A stretch of 64,000 nucleotides of DNA from Sphingopyxis sp. YR583 (GTDB taxonomy: Bacteria > Pseudomonadota > Alphaproteobacteria > Sphingomonadales > Sphingomonadaceae). The first letter of the stretch is position 1, and the number at the start of each line of letters is the position of its first letter. Made by a program: the position numbers and the translations under genes. Below, piece after piece: positions 34,366 through 43,835 of the stretch. Location: contig NZ_FNWK01000005.1 in NCBI RefSeq assembly GCF_900108295.1, positions 1-64,000 on the forward strand, given 5' to 3'. The notes under the pieces are model-generated. The model was not told the origin of the DNA, ran no database searches, and worked only from the letters and a program-made list of their open reading frames with translations.

Positions 34366-35364
34366 ATGCCCGATTCATCCCGTCCCAAACGCCCGCGCGT
34401 CATCGTCACCCGCCAACTGATGCCGCATGTCGAAGGCCGCATGGCCGAATTGTTCGATGTCTCTTTGTCAGCACGCGACGAAGCCTTCACCCGGGACCAG
34501 TTGAAGGCCGCCGTAGCCGACTGCGACGTCTTCGTACCGACGGTGACCGACGAAATCGATGCGGATATCATCAACTCCGCGGGCGACCGGCTGAAACTGA
34601 TCGCGAATTTCGGTGCCGGCGTCGATCATATCGACCTCGCCGCCGCGCGGGCAAAAGGCATTATGGTGTCGAATACGCCCGGCGTATTCACCGAAGATAC
34701 CGCCGACATGACGATGGCGCTGATCCTCAGCGTCCCGCGCCGCCTTGCCGAGGGCGAGAAACTCATGCGCTCGGGCCAATGGGCCGGCTGGGCGCCGAGC
34801 GCGATGCTCGGCCACCGCGTCGGCGGCAAATTGCTCGGCATCATCGGCATGGGCCGCATCGGCCTCGCGGTAGCGCGCCGCGCCCGCGCCTTCGGCCTGT
34901 CGATCCATTATCACAACCGCCGCCGCCTGCCCGAAGCGCTCGAGGAGGAATCGGGCGCAAGCTATCACGCCAGCGTCGACACGCTGCTGCGGATCAGCGA
35001 CGTGGTCACGATCCACTGCCCGCACACCAGCGAAACGCACGAGATGGTCAACGCCGCCCGCATCGGCGCGATGAAGCCGACAGCTTACCTCATCAACACC
35101 GCACGCGGCGAGATCGTCGACGAAAAGGCGCTGGTCGCGGCGCTTCAGACCGGACGCATCGCCGGCGCCGGGCTCGACGTCTACACCCACGAACCCGCAG
35201 TCGACCCCGCGCTGCTCGCGCTCGACAATGTCGTGCTGCTCCCGCACCTCGGCTCGGCAACGATCGAGGGCCGCGAAGCGTCGGGCGAAAAGGTCATCGC
35301 CAATATCCGCGCCTGGTGCGACGGCCACCGTCCGCCTGATCAGGTGCTGGAGGGGTGGGCTTAA
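34366..35364 (+). CDS. D-2-hydroxyacid dehydrogenase (glyoxylate/hydroxypyruvate reductase type)
   Basis: A 332-residue NAD(P)-dependent dehydrogenase. The substrate domain contains IANFGAGVDHIDL; the Rossmann motif is GIIGMGRIGLAVARRA near residue 160. The catalytic Arg lies in NTARGEIVDEKAL, the Glu in YTHEP and the His in LPHLGSAT. Likely reaction: reduction of glyoxylate or hydroxypyruvate. ATG 34366 is used; the frame open to 34000 overlaps the SH3 gene and is not protein-like. Ribosome binding site is weak. It stands alone. Confidence 0.9.
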   Translation: MPDSSRPKRPRVIVTRQLMPHVEGRMAELFDVSLSARDEAFTRDQLKAAVADCDVFVPTVTDEIDADIINSAGDRLKLIANFGAGVDHIDLAAARAKGIMVSNTPGVFTEDTADMTMALILSVPRRLAEGEKLMRSGQWAGWAPSAMLGHRVGGKLLGIIGMGRIGLAVARRARAFGLSIHYHNRRRLPEALEEESGASYHASVDTLLRISDVVTIHCPHTSETHEMVNAARIGAMKPTAYLINTARGEIVDEKALVAALQTGRIAGAGLDVYTHEPAVDPALLALDNVVLLPHLGSATIEGREASGEKVIANIRAWCDGHRPPDQVLEGWA

Positions 35365-35376
35365 GCCGAGGCTGGA

Positions 35377-35784
35377 TCAGCCAAAGACGAAAGTCAGAAC
35401 AGCCACCACCAGCGCCCAGAAGACAAAAGACAGGAAGATAGCTCCAAGCGCATCCTTCGCCTTTTGCGTTTGTCCAATCGACGCAAAAATTATGACGACC
35501 GCGATCGTCCCGAGCAATATCGGACCACACAAAATAAACGCGACCCACCCTGCATTGCTGAGTGGCTCTGTCGCGCGTTCATTGTGTTCTTCCCGCCGTC
35601 CTTGAGCCGCCTCTGCAATGCTGGCGGCAACAGTTTCCGGCAAGCCTCGACGTTCCAGCTCTGCCTTTGCGGCCTCGAACACGTGAGATTCGAAACCACC
35701 CGAATTTTCCGTCGAAACGATCTCTATCAAATCCTCATCAGGCAAGCGAAGTACGCGGCTCGCCGAGCTAACATCGCTCCCCAT
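35377..35784 (-). CDS. hypothetical membrane protein
   Basis: A 135-residue protein: an acidic N-terminal half (LPDEDLIEIVSTENSGGFES; AAKAELERRGL), similar to short helical segments that precede membrane anchors, then two helices (VAFILCGPILLGTIAVVIIF and FLSFVFWALVVAVLTFVF). No family recognised. It ends 12 bases from the end of the convergent dehydrogenase and is followed upstream by the flavin-oxidoreductase gene on the same strand, 19 bases apart. Confidence 0.65.
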   Translation of the reverse strand: MGSDVSSASRVLRLPDEDLIEIVSTENSGGFESHVFEAAKAELERRGLPETVAASIAEAAQGRREEHNERATEPLSNAGWVAFILCGPILLGTIAVVIIFASIGQTQKAKDALGAIFLSFVFWALVVAVLTFVFG

Positions 35785-35803
35785 TCATACCCCGTTAAAG
35801 CGA

Positions 35804-37207
35804 TCAATCCCCCGTCAAAATCCGATCCACGAGCTGCTTCACCGTTGGGGTGAAGTTGTTCGAATAAAAGGGATCGGTCTTGAAATTGAACGCGGCATGG
35901 CCCGCAAACATCAGATTTTGTTCGACGTCGCCGTCATGCGCGATGTCCTGCAAGGTTTTCTGGATACAGAAACTGCGCGGATCGGCGAGGTAGCCGGTGG
36001 TGTAATCGTCATGGTCCTTCCACGACGAAAAACCGCAATGCGACAGACAGCCCATGCAGTCGGTCTGATCCTTGCGGATGATCGCCTTGTCGGCCTCGGT
36101 CACGAAGACCACCGTATTGTCGGGGGTCTTCAGCGCTTCGGTATAGCCTTCGGCGAACCAGTCGCGCGCCCGGGCGCGATCGTGCGGCGTGACCCAGAAA
36201 TTCTTGCCCTTCACCCCGACGTCGAGCTGGACGATGTGATCGCCCGCTTCCTGCTTCGAATAGGGAATCTGGCGCTCCGCGCGCGCTTCGAGGTCGCACA
36301 GGAACGGGTTGCGCACCGCGCTCGAATAGAAACCCGTCGGCGAGAAGCGGTGGAGCAGCACGTCGCCGTCGTCGAGGGTGCGCAGACGATCCTTCCACTG
36401 CTGGGGGATCGGGCTTTCTTCGGTCAGCAGCGGCCGCGTGCCGTACTGGAAGGCGATCTGGCCGAGTTCGGGATTGTCGATCCAGTTTTCCCAGTCGCGG
36501 AGATACCAGACGCCGCCCGCCATCACGATCGGCACGTCGTCGGCGATCCCCTCGGCGCGCATCGTTTCGCGAACCGCGGCAACACGCGGATAGGGATCCT
36601 GCGGAACCAGCGGATCCTCGGCGTTCGATAGGCCGTTATGGCCACCGGCAAGCCAGGGATCTTCGTAAACCACGGCGCCCAGCAAATGCGGAACCTTGCT
36701 GTAAGCGCGCTTCCATAGCGCGCGGAAAGCGCGCGCCGAGCTGATGATCGGCAAATACAACACATTATGCCGCGCGGCGATTTCACTCAGCTTGTACGGC
36801 ATGCCCGCGCCGCAAGTGACGCCTGCGACAAGGCCCTTGGTCCGTTCCAGCACGCCTTCGAGAATTTGCTGCGCGCCGCCCATTTCCCAGAGCACATTGA
36901 TATTGATCGCACCCTTGCCGCCCGACACGTCATAGGCGCGTTGGACCTGCGCGACCGCGCCTTCGATCCCGTACTGGATCAGCTCTTCGTGGCGTTCCTT
37001 GCGCGTCAGCGCGCGATAGATTTGCGGAATGATCTTGCCTTCGGCGTCATAGCTGTCGGCGTTTACCGCCGACACGGTGCCGATCCCGCCCGCCGCGGCC
37101 CAGGCGCCGCTCGACATATGGTTGGTCGCCGACACGCCCTTACCGCCTTCGACCAGCGGCCAGACTTCACGCCCGCCGTAAAGGATGGGCTTCAAACCTT
37201 TGAACAC
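35804..37207 (-). CDS. nitronate-monooxygenase-like flavin oxidoreductase
   Basis: A 467-residue FMN-dependent TIM-barrel protein of the NAD(P)H-dependent flavin oxidoreductase / 2-nitropropane dioxygenase family. It shows GGIGTVSAVN, VAGVTCGAGMP, GAVVYEDPWLAGGHNG and IVMAGGVWYLRDWENW, in barrel order. Unlike short family members (about 330 residues) it has a C-terminal extension with four cysteines (C384, C387, C391, C414) that could hold a metal or Fe-S cluster. GTG 37207 has AGAAGG upstream. Substrate unknown. The barrel call is firm, the cluster is inferred. Confidence 0.8.
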   Translation of the reverse strand: MFKGLKPILYGGREVWPLVEGGKGVSATNHMSSGAWAAAGGIGTVSAVNADSYDAEGKIIPQIYRALTRKERHEELIQYGIEGAVAQVQRAYDVSGGKGAININVLWEMGGAQQILEGVLERTKGLVAGVTCGAGMPYKLSEIAARHNVLYLPIISSARAFRALWKRAYSKVPHLLGAVVYEDPWLAGGHNGLSNAEDPLVPQDPYPRVAAVRETMRAEGIADDVPIVMAGGVWYLRDWENWIDNPELGQIAFQYGTRPLLTEESPIPQQWKDRLRTLDDGDVLLHRFSPTGFYSSAVRNPFLCDLEARAERQIPYSKQEAGDHIVQLDVGVKGKNFWVTPHDRARARDWFAEGYTEALKTPDNTVVFVTEADKAIIRKDQTDCMGCLSHCGFSSWKDHDDYTTGYLADPRSFCIQKTLQDIAHDGDVEQNLMFAGHAAFNFKTDPFYSNNFTPTVKQLVDRILTGD

Positions 37208-37291
37208 TCTAAACCTTCTCTCTCTCCGCCGCTTCGCGCCCGCGAACCGGCCCCCGTTGCCGCTTGCGTAAGCGGAAATTCGGCCCTCTTG

Positions 37292-38470
37292 TCAATCGGA
37301 GCCGACCCATCCGCCGCTGAATGGCCCATAGCCGCTAAGCGCACGAGCATAGAGCTTTTCATAGGCGGCGACCATATTTGATTCGTCGAACCGTTCGGCC
37401 GCGACACGCCGGTTCGCCGCGCCAACCTCGGCGCGCAGCGCGGTGCTGTCGGTCATTTGCGCCAGCGCCGCGCGGAAAGCAGCCTCGTCCGCAGCCACAT
37501 AGAGCCGGTTCGCATCCGACACCATCGCGGCGACGTCGCCGACAGCGGGGCTGACGACGGGCAGCCCTGCCGCCATCGCCTCGACAACCGCAATTGGCAT
37601 CTGCTCGCTGCGCGACGACAGGGCGAGCAGGTCGAAATGACCGATCCAACGTGCGGGTTCGGCCATGAAGCCGGGCATGACAAGGCGGTCGGCGAGACCG
37701 CACGCGGCCGCTTCGGCCCGGATCGCGTCGCGTTCGGGCCCGTCGCCCACGATCACCAGCCGGACATTTTGCGGCAGCGTCGCAACCGCGCGCACCAGCC
37801 TCGGCAAATCCTTCACCTTGCGCAGCCCGGCAACGGTGCCGATCACGACTTCGCCTTCGCGACGCTCAAAGCCGGCGATCGGGACGCTCGGCCCGCTCGC
37901 ATAAGCCGCGACCTCGATGCCGTTGCGGATCAGGTGAACGCGATCGGCGCGCCACTCTTCCTTTGCAATGCGCTGCAGCGAAGTCGAGGGAACCACCAGA
38001 CCGAGAGTATGTTTGAGCGCGACGCGGCGGAACAGATTGCGCTTCCAGTTGCGCTTGACGCTCTCGTCCTCGTTAAAGCCATCCTCGTGATGGATCAGGC
38101 TCGGCGGCATTTGGTCCCACCAACGATTCCAGTAGAGACGATGGGCCATCACCCCGTCCATCGCGCCCCAATTATAGCTCAGCACCAACTCGAAATTCAG
38201 CATATAGCGCATCAGATCGCGATAGCGTCCGGGCGCCGGCTTGCCGTGCAGCGGCGGCGCATCTTTCGGGAAATCGACTTTGATCCCGGGATCGATCGCA
38301 TCGCGCGCGCCGAGCGCTTCGGGCATCGCCGACAGGATCGTGTGATGCGCCCGGTCGCCCATCAGGTTCATCAACCGGACGGCGCGCGCCTCCTTCCCCC
38401 CGAGCGAGAAGCTCGAATGGAGGTGCAGGATGCGAATGGGCCAGGGTGTCTCGGGCTCGTCGTCGCTCAC
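37292..38470 (-). CDS. GT4-family glycosyltransferase
   Basis: A 392-residue retaining glycosyltransferase. The N-terminal Rossmann half starts ILHLHSSFSLGGKEARAV with the glycine loop; the C-terminal half has VIGTVAGLRKVKDLPRLVRA, LVIVGDGPERDAI and the E-x7-E region SSRSEQMPIAVVEAMAAGLP. It would transfer a sugar from a nucleotide sugar to a cytoplasmic acceptor for envelope glycan. Start GTG 38470 overlaps the hydrolase stop by four bases, so the two are translated together. Acceptor unknown. Confidence 0.88.
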   Translation of the reverse strand: MSDDEPETPWPIRILHLHSSFSLGGKEARAVRLMNLMGDRAHHTILSAMPEALGARDAIDPGIKVDFPKDAPPLHGKPAPGRYRDLMRYMLNFELVLSYNWGAMDGVMAHRLYWNRWWDQMPPSLIHHEDGFNEDESVKRNWKRNLFRRVALKHTLGLVVPSTSLQRIAKEEWRADRVHLIRNGIEVAAYASGPSVPIAGFERREGEVVIGTVAGLRKVKDLPRLVRAVATLPQNVRLVIVGDGPERDAIRAEAAACGLADRLVMPGFMAEPARWIGHFDLLALSSRSEQMPIAVVEAMAAGLPVVSPAVGDVAAMVSDANRLYVAADEAAFRAALAQMTDSTALRAEVGAANRRVAAERFDESNMVAAYEKLYARALSGYGPFSGGWVGSD

Positions 38471-39372
38471 GTTTGCGGAAGCTCCGCGACCCAGGCGTCG
38501 ATAGCGGCGCGTGCTTCGGTCTCGTCCATCGTCGGCGCATGGCCGACCCCGGGCACCTCGACCAGCCGCGCGCCTGAAAGTTCAGCCACCATTCTCTCAC
38601 CCGCCGGCCGGGATAATATGTCGGACAGCGCCCCGCGCAGGATCAGCAGCGGAACGTCGCCGAGCGCGCGATATGCGGGCCACAGGTCGACCCCGGCATC
38701 GCCGCCATTCGGTACCCGCAGCGGCGCCGCGATCTGCTTGTCATAATCGGTGACGATGCGCCCCTCGGGCGTCAGCCTGTGTGTGCGCTTGGTCAGTCGA
38801 AGCCAGTCGTGGATGCCATAGGCCGGATAGACTGAGCCGTTGAGCTCGGCAAAAGCGCGCGCCGCGTGCATCCAGGTCGGCTGACTGCCGCCCGCGCCAA
38901 TATAATCGCGAATGCGATCAAGCCCCGCCGTTTCGAGTTGGGGTCCGACGTCGTTGAGCACCGCACCGACGAGTCGTCCCGGCATCGTCGCCGCCATCAG
39001 CATCGCCACCAGCCCGCCGAGCGAAGTGCCGATCGCTGCAAACTGCGCGATCTCTAACTCGTCGAGCAACGCAACCACGTCCTGCACATAGGTCAGCGGG
39101 ACATAGGTCATCGGATCCTTGGCATAAGCACTCTCGCCCCGTCCGCGGAACTCGATGACGATAACCTTGCGATATTGCGCCACATGCGGCGCCAGTGCTT
39201 CGAAATCGCGCGCATTGCGCGCAAGCCCGGGCATGCACAGCACCGGCGGCGCCTTGGCGCTTCCTTCGGGCCCGGCATAGACGCGCGCATGCAGCCGGAC
39301 GCCGTCGTGCGACCACCAATATTGGTCCGACCAGTCGCGGCGCCCGTCCTGCTTTACATCCTGCTGGACCAA
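38467..39372 (-). CDS. alpha/beta hydrolase
   Basis: A 301-residue alpha/beta-hydrolase. The nucleophile elbow is GTSLGG, the oxyanion/HG-type segment is VLCMPGLARNARDFEAL, FRGRGESAY follows, and the catalytic His lies in VPGVGHAPTMDE; the acid is probably the Asp of ALSDIL. The N-terminal sequence WWSHDGVRLHARVYAG is typical. No ATG fits: TTG 39372 with AAGGGGA nine bases upstream is the best start, and longer frames are shadows of astD. It is co-translated with the glycosyltransferase gene. Substrate unknown. Confidence 0.85.
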   Translation of the reverse strand: MVQQDVKQDGRRDWSDQYWWSHDGVRLHARVYAGPEGSAKAPPVLCMPGLARNARDFEALAPHVAQYRKVIVIEFRGRGESAYAKDPMTYVPLTYVQDVVALLDELEIAQFAAIGTSLGGLVAMLMAATMPGRLVGAVLNDVGPQLETAGLDRIRDYIGAGGSQPTWMHAARAFAELNGSVYPAYGIHDWLRLTKRTHRLTPEGRIVTDYDKQIAAPLRVPNGGDAGVDLWPAYRALGDVPLLILRGALSDILSRPAGERMVAELSGARLVEVPGVGHAPTMDETEARAAIDAWVAELPQT

Positions 39373-39523
39373 TATGGCACGTCCCCTTGCTCCGTTCCGC
39401 GTATCTGCTGCGCGGGACTCATATCCGTCTATCGCCAACCGCGCCGCGCGGCGCAAGCAATCCGTGGCGCCGGCGCGGCGCAGGTTGCCCCTGCCCGCTT
39501 TCACCGATAAGACGCGGACGACC

Positions 39524-40969
39524 ATGAGCGAGCCCTTGATTTCCTTCGAACCCGCAACCGGCGAAGAGCTCTGGCGCGGACCGGTCAGCGACGTCGATGC
39601 CGAAGTCGAGATTGCCCGCCGCGCCTGGCCCGAATGGGCCGCAAAACCCGTCACTTTCCGCACCGAAACGCTCCGCCGCTTCGTCGACCGTGTGAAGGCC
39701 GAGGGCGAGGCGCTCGCGGATCTGATCGCACACGAAACCGGCAAGCCGCTCTGGGAAGCGCGCACTGAAGTCGAATCGGTTGCGAACAAGGTTGATATTT
39801 CGGTCAAATCCTATGCCGAGCGAACCCCCAACCGCCGCATCGAGGGTGCGATGGGGCTGCGCAACGCGGTTCGGCACAAGCCGCATGGCGCGCTCGCGGT
39901 GCTTGGCCCCTATAATTTCCCGGCCCATCTACCCAATGGCCATATCGTTCCGGCGCTGATCGCCGGGAATTCGGTGCTGTTCAAACCGTCCGAAAAGACC
40001 CCCGCCGTCGGCGCGCGGCTCGTCGAACTCTTTCACAGCGCGGGCGTACCGCAAGAGGTGCTTCGCCTCATCGTCGGCGGCCCCGAAACGGGCAAGGCGC
40101 TCGCAGGCCACGAAGGCATCGACGGACTGCTTTTCACCGGCTCGGCGCGTACCGGCCTGGCTCTCAATCGCCAGTTCGCAGGCCAGCCGGGCAAGATGCT
40201 CGCGCTCGAAATGGGCGGCAACAACCCGATCGTCGTGTGGGACACCGCCGACATCCGTACTGCCGCGATCATCGTCGTCCAGTCGGCCTTCCTCAGCGCC
40301 GGACAGCGGTGCAGCAATGCGCGCCGCCTGATCGTCAGGGACAATCTCGCCGACGCGCTGATCGACGAGATTTGCCAGCTCGCCAACCGGCTGATCGTCG
40401 ACCATCCCCATGCCGACCCGGCGCCCTACATGGGGCCCGTCATCGACAATGAGGCGGCCGACGGCCTGACCGAAAGCTTCCTCGTCCTGATGTCGAATGG
40501 CGGCAAGGTGATCCGGCACATGACGCGGCCGATTGCGGGACGCCCCTTCCTGACGCCCGGCATCATCGACGTCACCGCGATGCCCGAACGGCCCGATATC
40601 GAGCTATTCGGCCCGCTGCTCCAGGTCATTCGTGTCGACAGCTTCGAGGCGGCAATTGCCGAGGCGAACAACACCTCCTTCGGCCTGTCGGCGTCGCTGA
40701 TCGGCGGGACGCCGCAGCTTTACGACCAGTTTTGGGCCAATGCGCGCGCCGGTGTCATCAACTGGAACCGGCCGACCAACGGAGCATCTTCGGCTGCACC
40801 GTTCGGCGGCATCGGGCTTTCGGGCAATCATCGACCAAGCGCCTTCTATGCCGCCGATTATTGCGCCTATCCGGTGGCATCGGCCGAAAGCGATACGATG
40901 CGTGCTTCGATCGGCGTCGGCCTGCGCGATCCCGAAGGGTCGCAACTGGTGACAAAGAAGTATCTTTAG
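39524..40969 (+). CDS. astD: succinylglutamate-semialdehyde dehydrogenase
   Basis: A 481-residue ALDH with the AstD signature sequence LGPYNFPAHLPNGHIVPAL, followed by the cofactor loop FTGSARTGLAL, LALEMGGNNPIVV (general-base Glu) and catalytic Cys in SAGQRCSNARR. AstD oxidises N-succinylglutamate semialdehyde to N-succinylglutamate in the AST pathway of arginine degradation. No astA, astB or astE is in this window, so the rest of the pathway lies elsewhere or is absent. ATG 39524 is chosen; the upstream frame to 39374 is divergent to the hydrolase start and not protein-like. Confidence 0.9.
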   Translation: MSEPLISFEPATGEELWRGPVSDVDAEVEIARRAWPEWAAKPVTFRTETLRRFVDRVKAEGEALADLIAHETGKPLWEARTEVESVANKVDISVKSYAERTPNRRIEGAMGLRNAVRHKPHGALAVLGPYNFPAHLPNGHIVPALIAGNSVLFKPSEKTPAVGARLVELFHSAGVPQEVLRLIVGGPETGKALAGHEGIDGLLFTGSARTGLALNRQFAGQPGKMLALEMGGNNPIVVWDTADIRTAAIIVVQSAFLSAGQRCSNARRLIVRDNLADALIDEICQLANRLIVDHPHADPAPYMGPVIDNEAADGLTESFLVLMSNGGKVIRHMTRPIAGRPFLTPGIIDVTAMPERPDIELFGPLLQVIRVDSFEAAIAEANNTSFGLSASLIGGTPQLYDQFWANARAGVINWNRPTNGASSAAPFGGIGLSGNHRPSAFYAADYCAYPVASAESDTMRASIGVGLRDPEGSQLVTKKYL

Positions 40970-40977
40970 CTGCATTG

Positions 40978-41043
40978 CGTCATGCCGGACTTGATCCGGC
41001 ATCCATTGGTCCCCGGATCAAGCCCGGACTGGCGAGGATGACG
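40978..41043. repeat. REP-like palindromic repeat
   Basis: CGTCATGCCGGACTTGATCC and the nearly inverse CCGGATCAAGCCCGGAC, closing with ATGACG, flank a short centre. The sequence class is common between genes in sphingomonads. A related copy lies at 55228-55317. It sits between the astD stop and the next gene, where it could also end transcription. Confidence 0.75.
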
Positions 41044-41108
41044 GTGCAGCAATTTTACCTTCACCGTCGTCAATAAAGCCTGCTTTGCGCTTTCGGGGCG
41101 CGCAAACC

Positions 41109-41909
41109 ATGTTCGGCATCATGGAAAAGATTTCGCTTCTTTCAGGCAAGCTCTGGCTCGTCGGTGCCGGTCCGGGTGACTCAGACCTCCTGACACTGCG
41201 CGCCGCGCGATTGCTCGAAAGCGCCGATCTCGTCGTGCACGACGGCCTCGTCGGCGACGGTGTGCTGGCGCTGATCCCGCCCCACGTCGAGCGTATCAGC
41301 GTCGCCAAGCAGCGCAGCCGCCACACGATGAAGCAGGAACTGATCAACGAATTGCTGGTTCGCGAGACGCTTGCGGGCAAGCAGGTCGTCCGCCTCAAAG
41401 GCGGTGATCCGTTCATTTTCGGCCGCGGCGGCGAAGAACTCGATGCCGCGCGCGAAGCGGGCGTTGCATGCGAGGTCGTTCCCGGCATCACCGCCGCGGC
41501 CGGCTGCGCCGCGCAGGCCGGCCTCCCCCTCACCCACCGTGAGGATGCGAGCGCAGTCAGCTTCGTCGCGGGGCAGTGCAAGGATCTGACCGATCAGGAT
41601 TGGTCGGGGCTCGCAGGACATGGGCGCACACTCGTCATTTACATGGGCCTCGCGACCGCCAGCGCCATCGCCGACAAGCTGATCGCCGACGGCGTTTCGC
41701 CGGACCTTCCGGTAGCGGTCGTCGAACGCGGCACCACCGCCGATGCGCGCATGTTGCGCACGCTTCTGACCGATCTCGGCGACCTCGTCGCACGCGAGAA
41801 AGTAGCGAGTCCGGCGCTGATCGTCGTCGGCAAGGTAGCAGCGCGCGCAGACGCGCTCGATTGCCTCGGCGCCCCGGGCGTCGCGGCTCAAATAAGGGAC
41901 TTCACATGA
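41109..41909 (+). CDS. cobA: uroporphyrinogen-III C-methyltransferase (SUMT)
   Basis: A 266-residue SAM-dependent methylase. It has VGAGPGDSDLLTLRAARLL, ADLVVHDGLV, VVRLKGGDPFIFGRGGEEL and VPGITAAAG, the classical SUMT motifs. It makes precorrin-2, the precursor of siroheme. It opens an operon with cysI, whose siroheme it supplies. No siroheme dehydrogenase/ferrochelatase (CysG N-terminal) domain is fused here. The start is uncertain: ATG 41109, or 41121 four codons later. Its stop overlaps the next gene by ATGA. Confidence 0.92.
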   Translation: MFGIMEKISLLSGKLWLVGAGPGDSDLLTLRAARLLESADLVVHDGLVGDGVLALIPPHVERISVAKQRSRHTMKQELINELLVRETLAGKQVVRLKGGDPFIFGRGGEELDAAREAGVACEVVPGITAAAGCAAQAGLPLTHREDASAVSFVAGQCKDLTDQDWSGLAGHGRTLVIYMGLATASAIADKLIADGVSPDLPVAVVERGTTADARMLRTLLTDLGDLVAREKVASPALIVVGKVAARADALDCLGAPGVAAQIRDFT

Positions 41910-42202
41910 AACTGCTCACGGGCAATGACCTGAAAACAGGATTTGTCACCTGGTGGACCGGCGCCGACTGGTCGCTGCATATCGAGGACGCCGCCGACGT
42001 CGGCGAACATGGTGAGGCGATCCTCGCCGCCGAGGAAGGCGCGCGGCGCGTCAACGCCCCCTATATCATCGCCGGCGAACAGACGGCCGAGGGCCCGCGC
42101 CCCGCGCATATCAAGGATCGCATCCGCGCCTTGGGCCCGACCGTGCGCCCCGACCTGACATTGAAACCCGCCGATCCCGCGGCCGGCGACTGGGTGATCT
42201 GA
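41906..42202 (+). CDS. DUF2849 protein of the sulfite reductase operon
   Basis: A 98-residue acidic protein (MKLLTGNDLKTGFVTWWTGA; WSLHIEDAADVGEHGEAIL) of the DUF2849 family, which is regularly encoded directly before cysI in alphaproteobacteria. ATG 41906 overlaps the SUMT stop and the gene ends one base before cysI, so all three are likely translated together. Function is unknown; a role in sulfite reductase assembly or electron delivery fits the context only. No cysteines or membrane segments. Confidence 0.88.
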   Translation: MKLLTGNDLKTGFVTWWTGADWSLHIEDAADVGEHGEAILAAEEGARRVNAPYIIAGEQTAEGPRPAHIKDRIRALGPTVRPDLTLKPADPAAGDWVI

Positions 42203-42203
42203 C

Positions 42204-43835
42204 ATGTATAAATATGACGAATATGACCAGCAGATGGTCGACGCCCGTGTTGCCGAATTTTCGGATCAGGTGCGCCGCCGCCTTGCGGGCGAAATCACCG
42301 AGGACCAGTTCAAGCCGCTGCGGCTGATGAACGGCCTCTATCTCCAGCTTCACGCCTATATGCTGCGCGTAGCGGTGCCCTATGGCACGCTCGACAGCCG
42401 TCAGATGCGGATGCTGGCGCATATCGCGCGCAAATATGACCGCGACTACGGCCATTTCACCACGCGCCAGAACCTTCAATATAACTGGATCAAGCTCGAG
42501 GATGCGCCCGCGATCCTCGCCGACCTCGCGTCGGTCGAGATGCATGCGATCCAGACGAGCGGCAATTGCATCCGCAACATCAGCTCGGACCAGTGGGCGG
42601 GCGCCGCCGCCGACGAGATCACCGACCCGCGCCCGTGGGCCGAACTGCTCCGCCAATGGTCGAGCTTCCACCCCGAATTCAGCTATCTGCCGCGCAAGTT
42701 CAAGATCGCGGTGATCGCTGCCGAGGAAGATCGCGCCGCGATGCGCCTTCACGACATCGGCATTCAGATCGTCGAACGAGATGGCGTCCATGGCGCCGCC
42801 TTCTACGTCGGCGGCGGCATGGGCCGCACCCCGATGATCGCACCGCTGATCAAGGATTTCGTGCCTCTCGAGGATATGCTGAGCTATGCCGAGGCGTGCT
42901 TGCGCGTCTACAATCGCTACGGCCGCCGCGACAATATCTATAAGGCGCGCATCAAGATCCTGATCCACGAGCTGGGCGCCGACGAATATCGCCGCCAAGT
43001 CGAGGAAGAGTTCGCGCATGTGAAGTCGCTGGGCATCGACCCGCCGAAGGCCGAGTTCGACCGCATCGCGGCACAATTCGCGCCGCCTGCACTCGACACG
43101 TCGGCACCCGATGCCATCGACCGCAGCGATCCCGACTTCGCTGTCTGGGTCGACCAGAATGTCGCTGCGCACAAGGCGCCCGGTTATGCCATCGTCAACA
43201 TCAGCCTGAAGCCCGTCGGCGGCATCCCCGGCGATGCGTCGTCGGCGCAGATCGACCTGATGGCCGACCTTGGCGAGAAATACAGCCACGACGAGCTCCG
43301 CGTCACCCACGCGCAGAACATCGTGCTGCCGCACGTCCGCAAGGCCGATCTCTATGCTATCTGGCAGGCGCTCGACGCCGCGGGTCTCGCGACGCCGAAC
43401 CTCGACCTCATCAGCGACATCATCGCCTGCCCCGGCCTCGATTATTGCAGCCTTGCCAACGCGCGCTCGATCCCGGTCGCACAGAAGATCGCAACGCGCT
43501 TCTCGGACCTCGGCCGCCAGAAGGAACTGGGCGAACTCAAGCTCAAGATTTCGGGCTGCATCAACGCCTGCGGGCATCACCACGCCGGCCACATCGGCAT
43601 CCTCGGCGTCGATCGTAAGGGCACCGAAAATTACCAGCTGTCGCTCGGCGGCTCGGGCGCGGAGGACGTCAGCCTCGGCACGATCACCGGTCCCGGTTTC
43701 GACGAGGATGGCGTCGTCGATGCGATCGAGCGCGTCACCGACAAATATCTCGCCGAACGGACCGAAGGCGAGCGTTTCGTCGACACCTACCGCCGTATCG
43801 GCATGGCTCCCTTCAAGGAGGCTATCTATGGTTGA
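42204..43835 (+). CDS. cysI: sulfite reductase hemoprotein (siroheme, 4Fe-4S)
   Basis: A 543-residue nitrite/sulfite reductase. The repeated NiR/SiR halves are visible: YDRDYGHFTTRQNLQYNWIK and SGNCIRNISSDQ in the first, and HDELRVTHAQNIVLPHV in the second. The cluster ligands are C-x5-C in ACPGLDYCSLA and C-x3-C in SGCINACGHHHAGH. It reduces sulfite to sulfide with six electrons. No cysJ flavoprotein is in the operon, so the electron donor may be ferredoxin or a partner elsewhere. Overlaps the next gene by eight bases. Confidence 0.93.
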   Translation: MYKYDEYDQQMVDARVAEFSDQVRRRLAGEITEDQFKPLRLMNGLYLQLHAYMLRVAVPYGTLDSRQMRMLAHIARKYDRDYGHFTTRQNLQYNWIKLEDAPAILADLASVEMHAIQTSGNCIRNISSDQWAGAAADEITDPRPWAELLRQWSSFHPEFSYLPRKFKIAVIAAEEDRAAMRLHDIGIQIVERDGVHGAAFYVGGGMGRTPMIAPLIKDFVPLEDMLSYAEACLRVYNRYGRRDNIYKARIKILIHELGADEYRRQVEEEFAHVKSLGIDPPKAEFDRIAAQFAPPALDTSAPDAIDRSDPDFAVWVDQNVAAHKAPGYAIVNISLKPVGGIPGDASSAQIDLMADLGEKYSHDELRVTHAQNIVLPHVRKADLYAIWQALDAAGLATPNLDLISDIIACPGLDYCSLANARSIPVAQKIATRFSDLGRQKELGELKLKISGCINACGHHHAGHIGILGVDRKGTENYQLSLGGSGAEDVSLGTITGPGFDEDGVVDAIERVTDKYLAERTEGERFVDTYRRIGMAPFKEAIYG

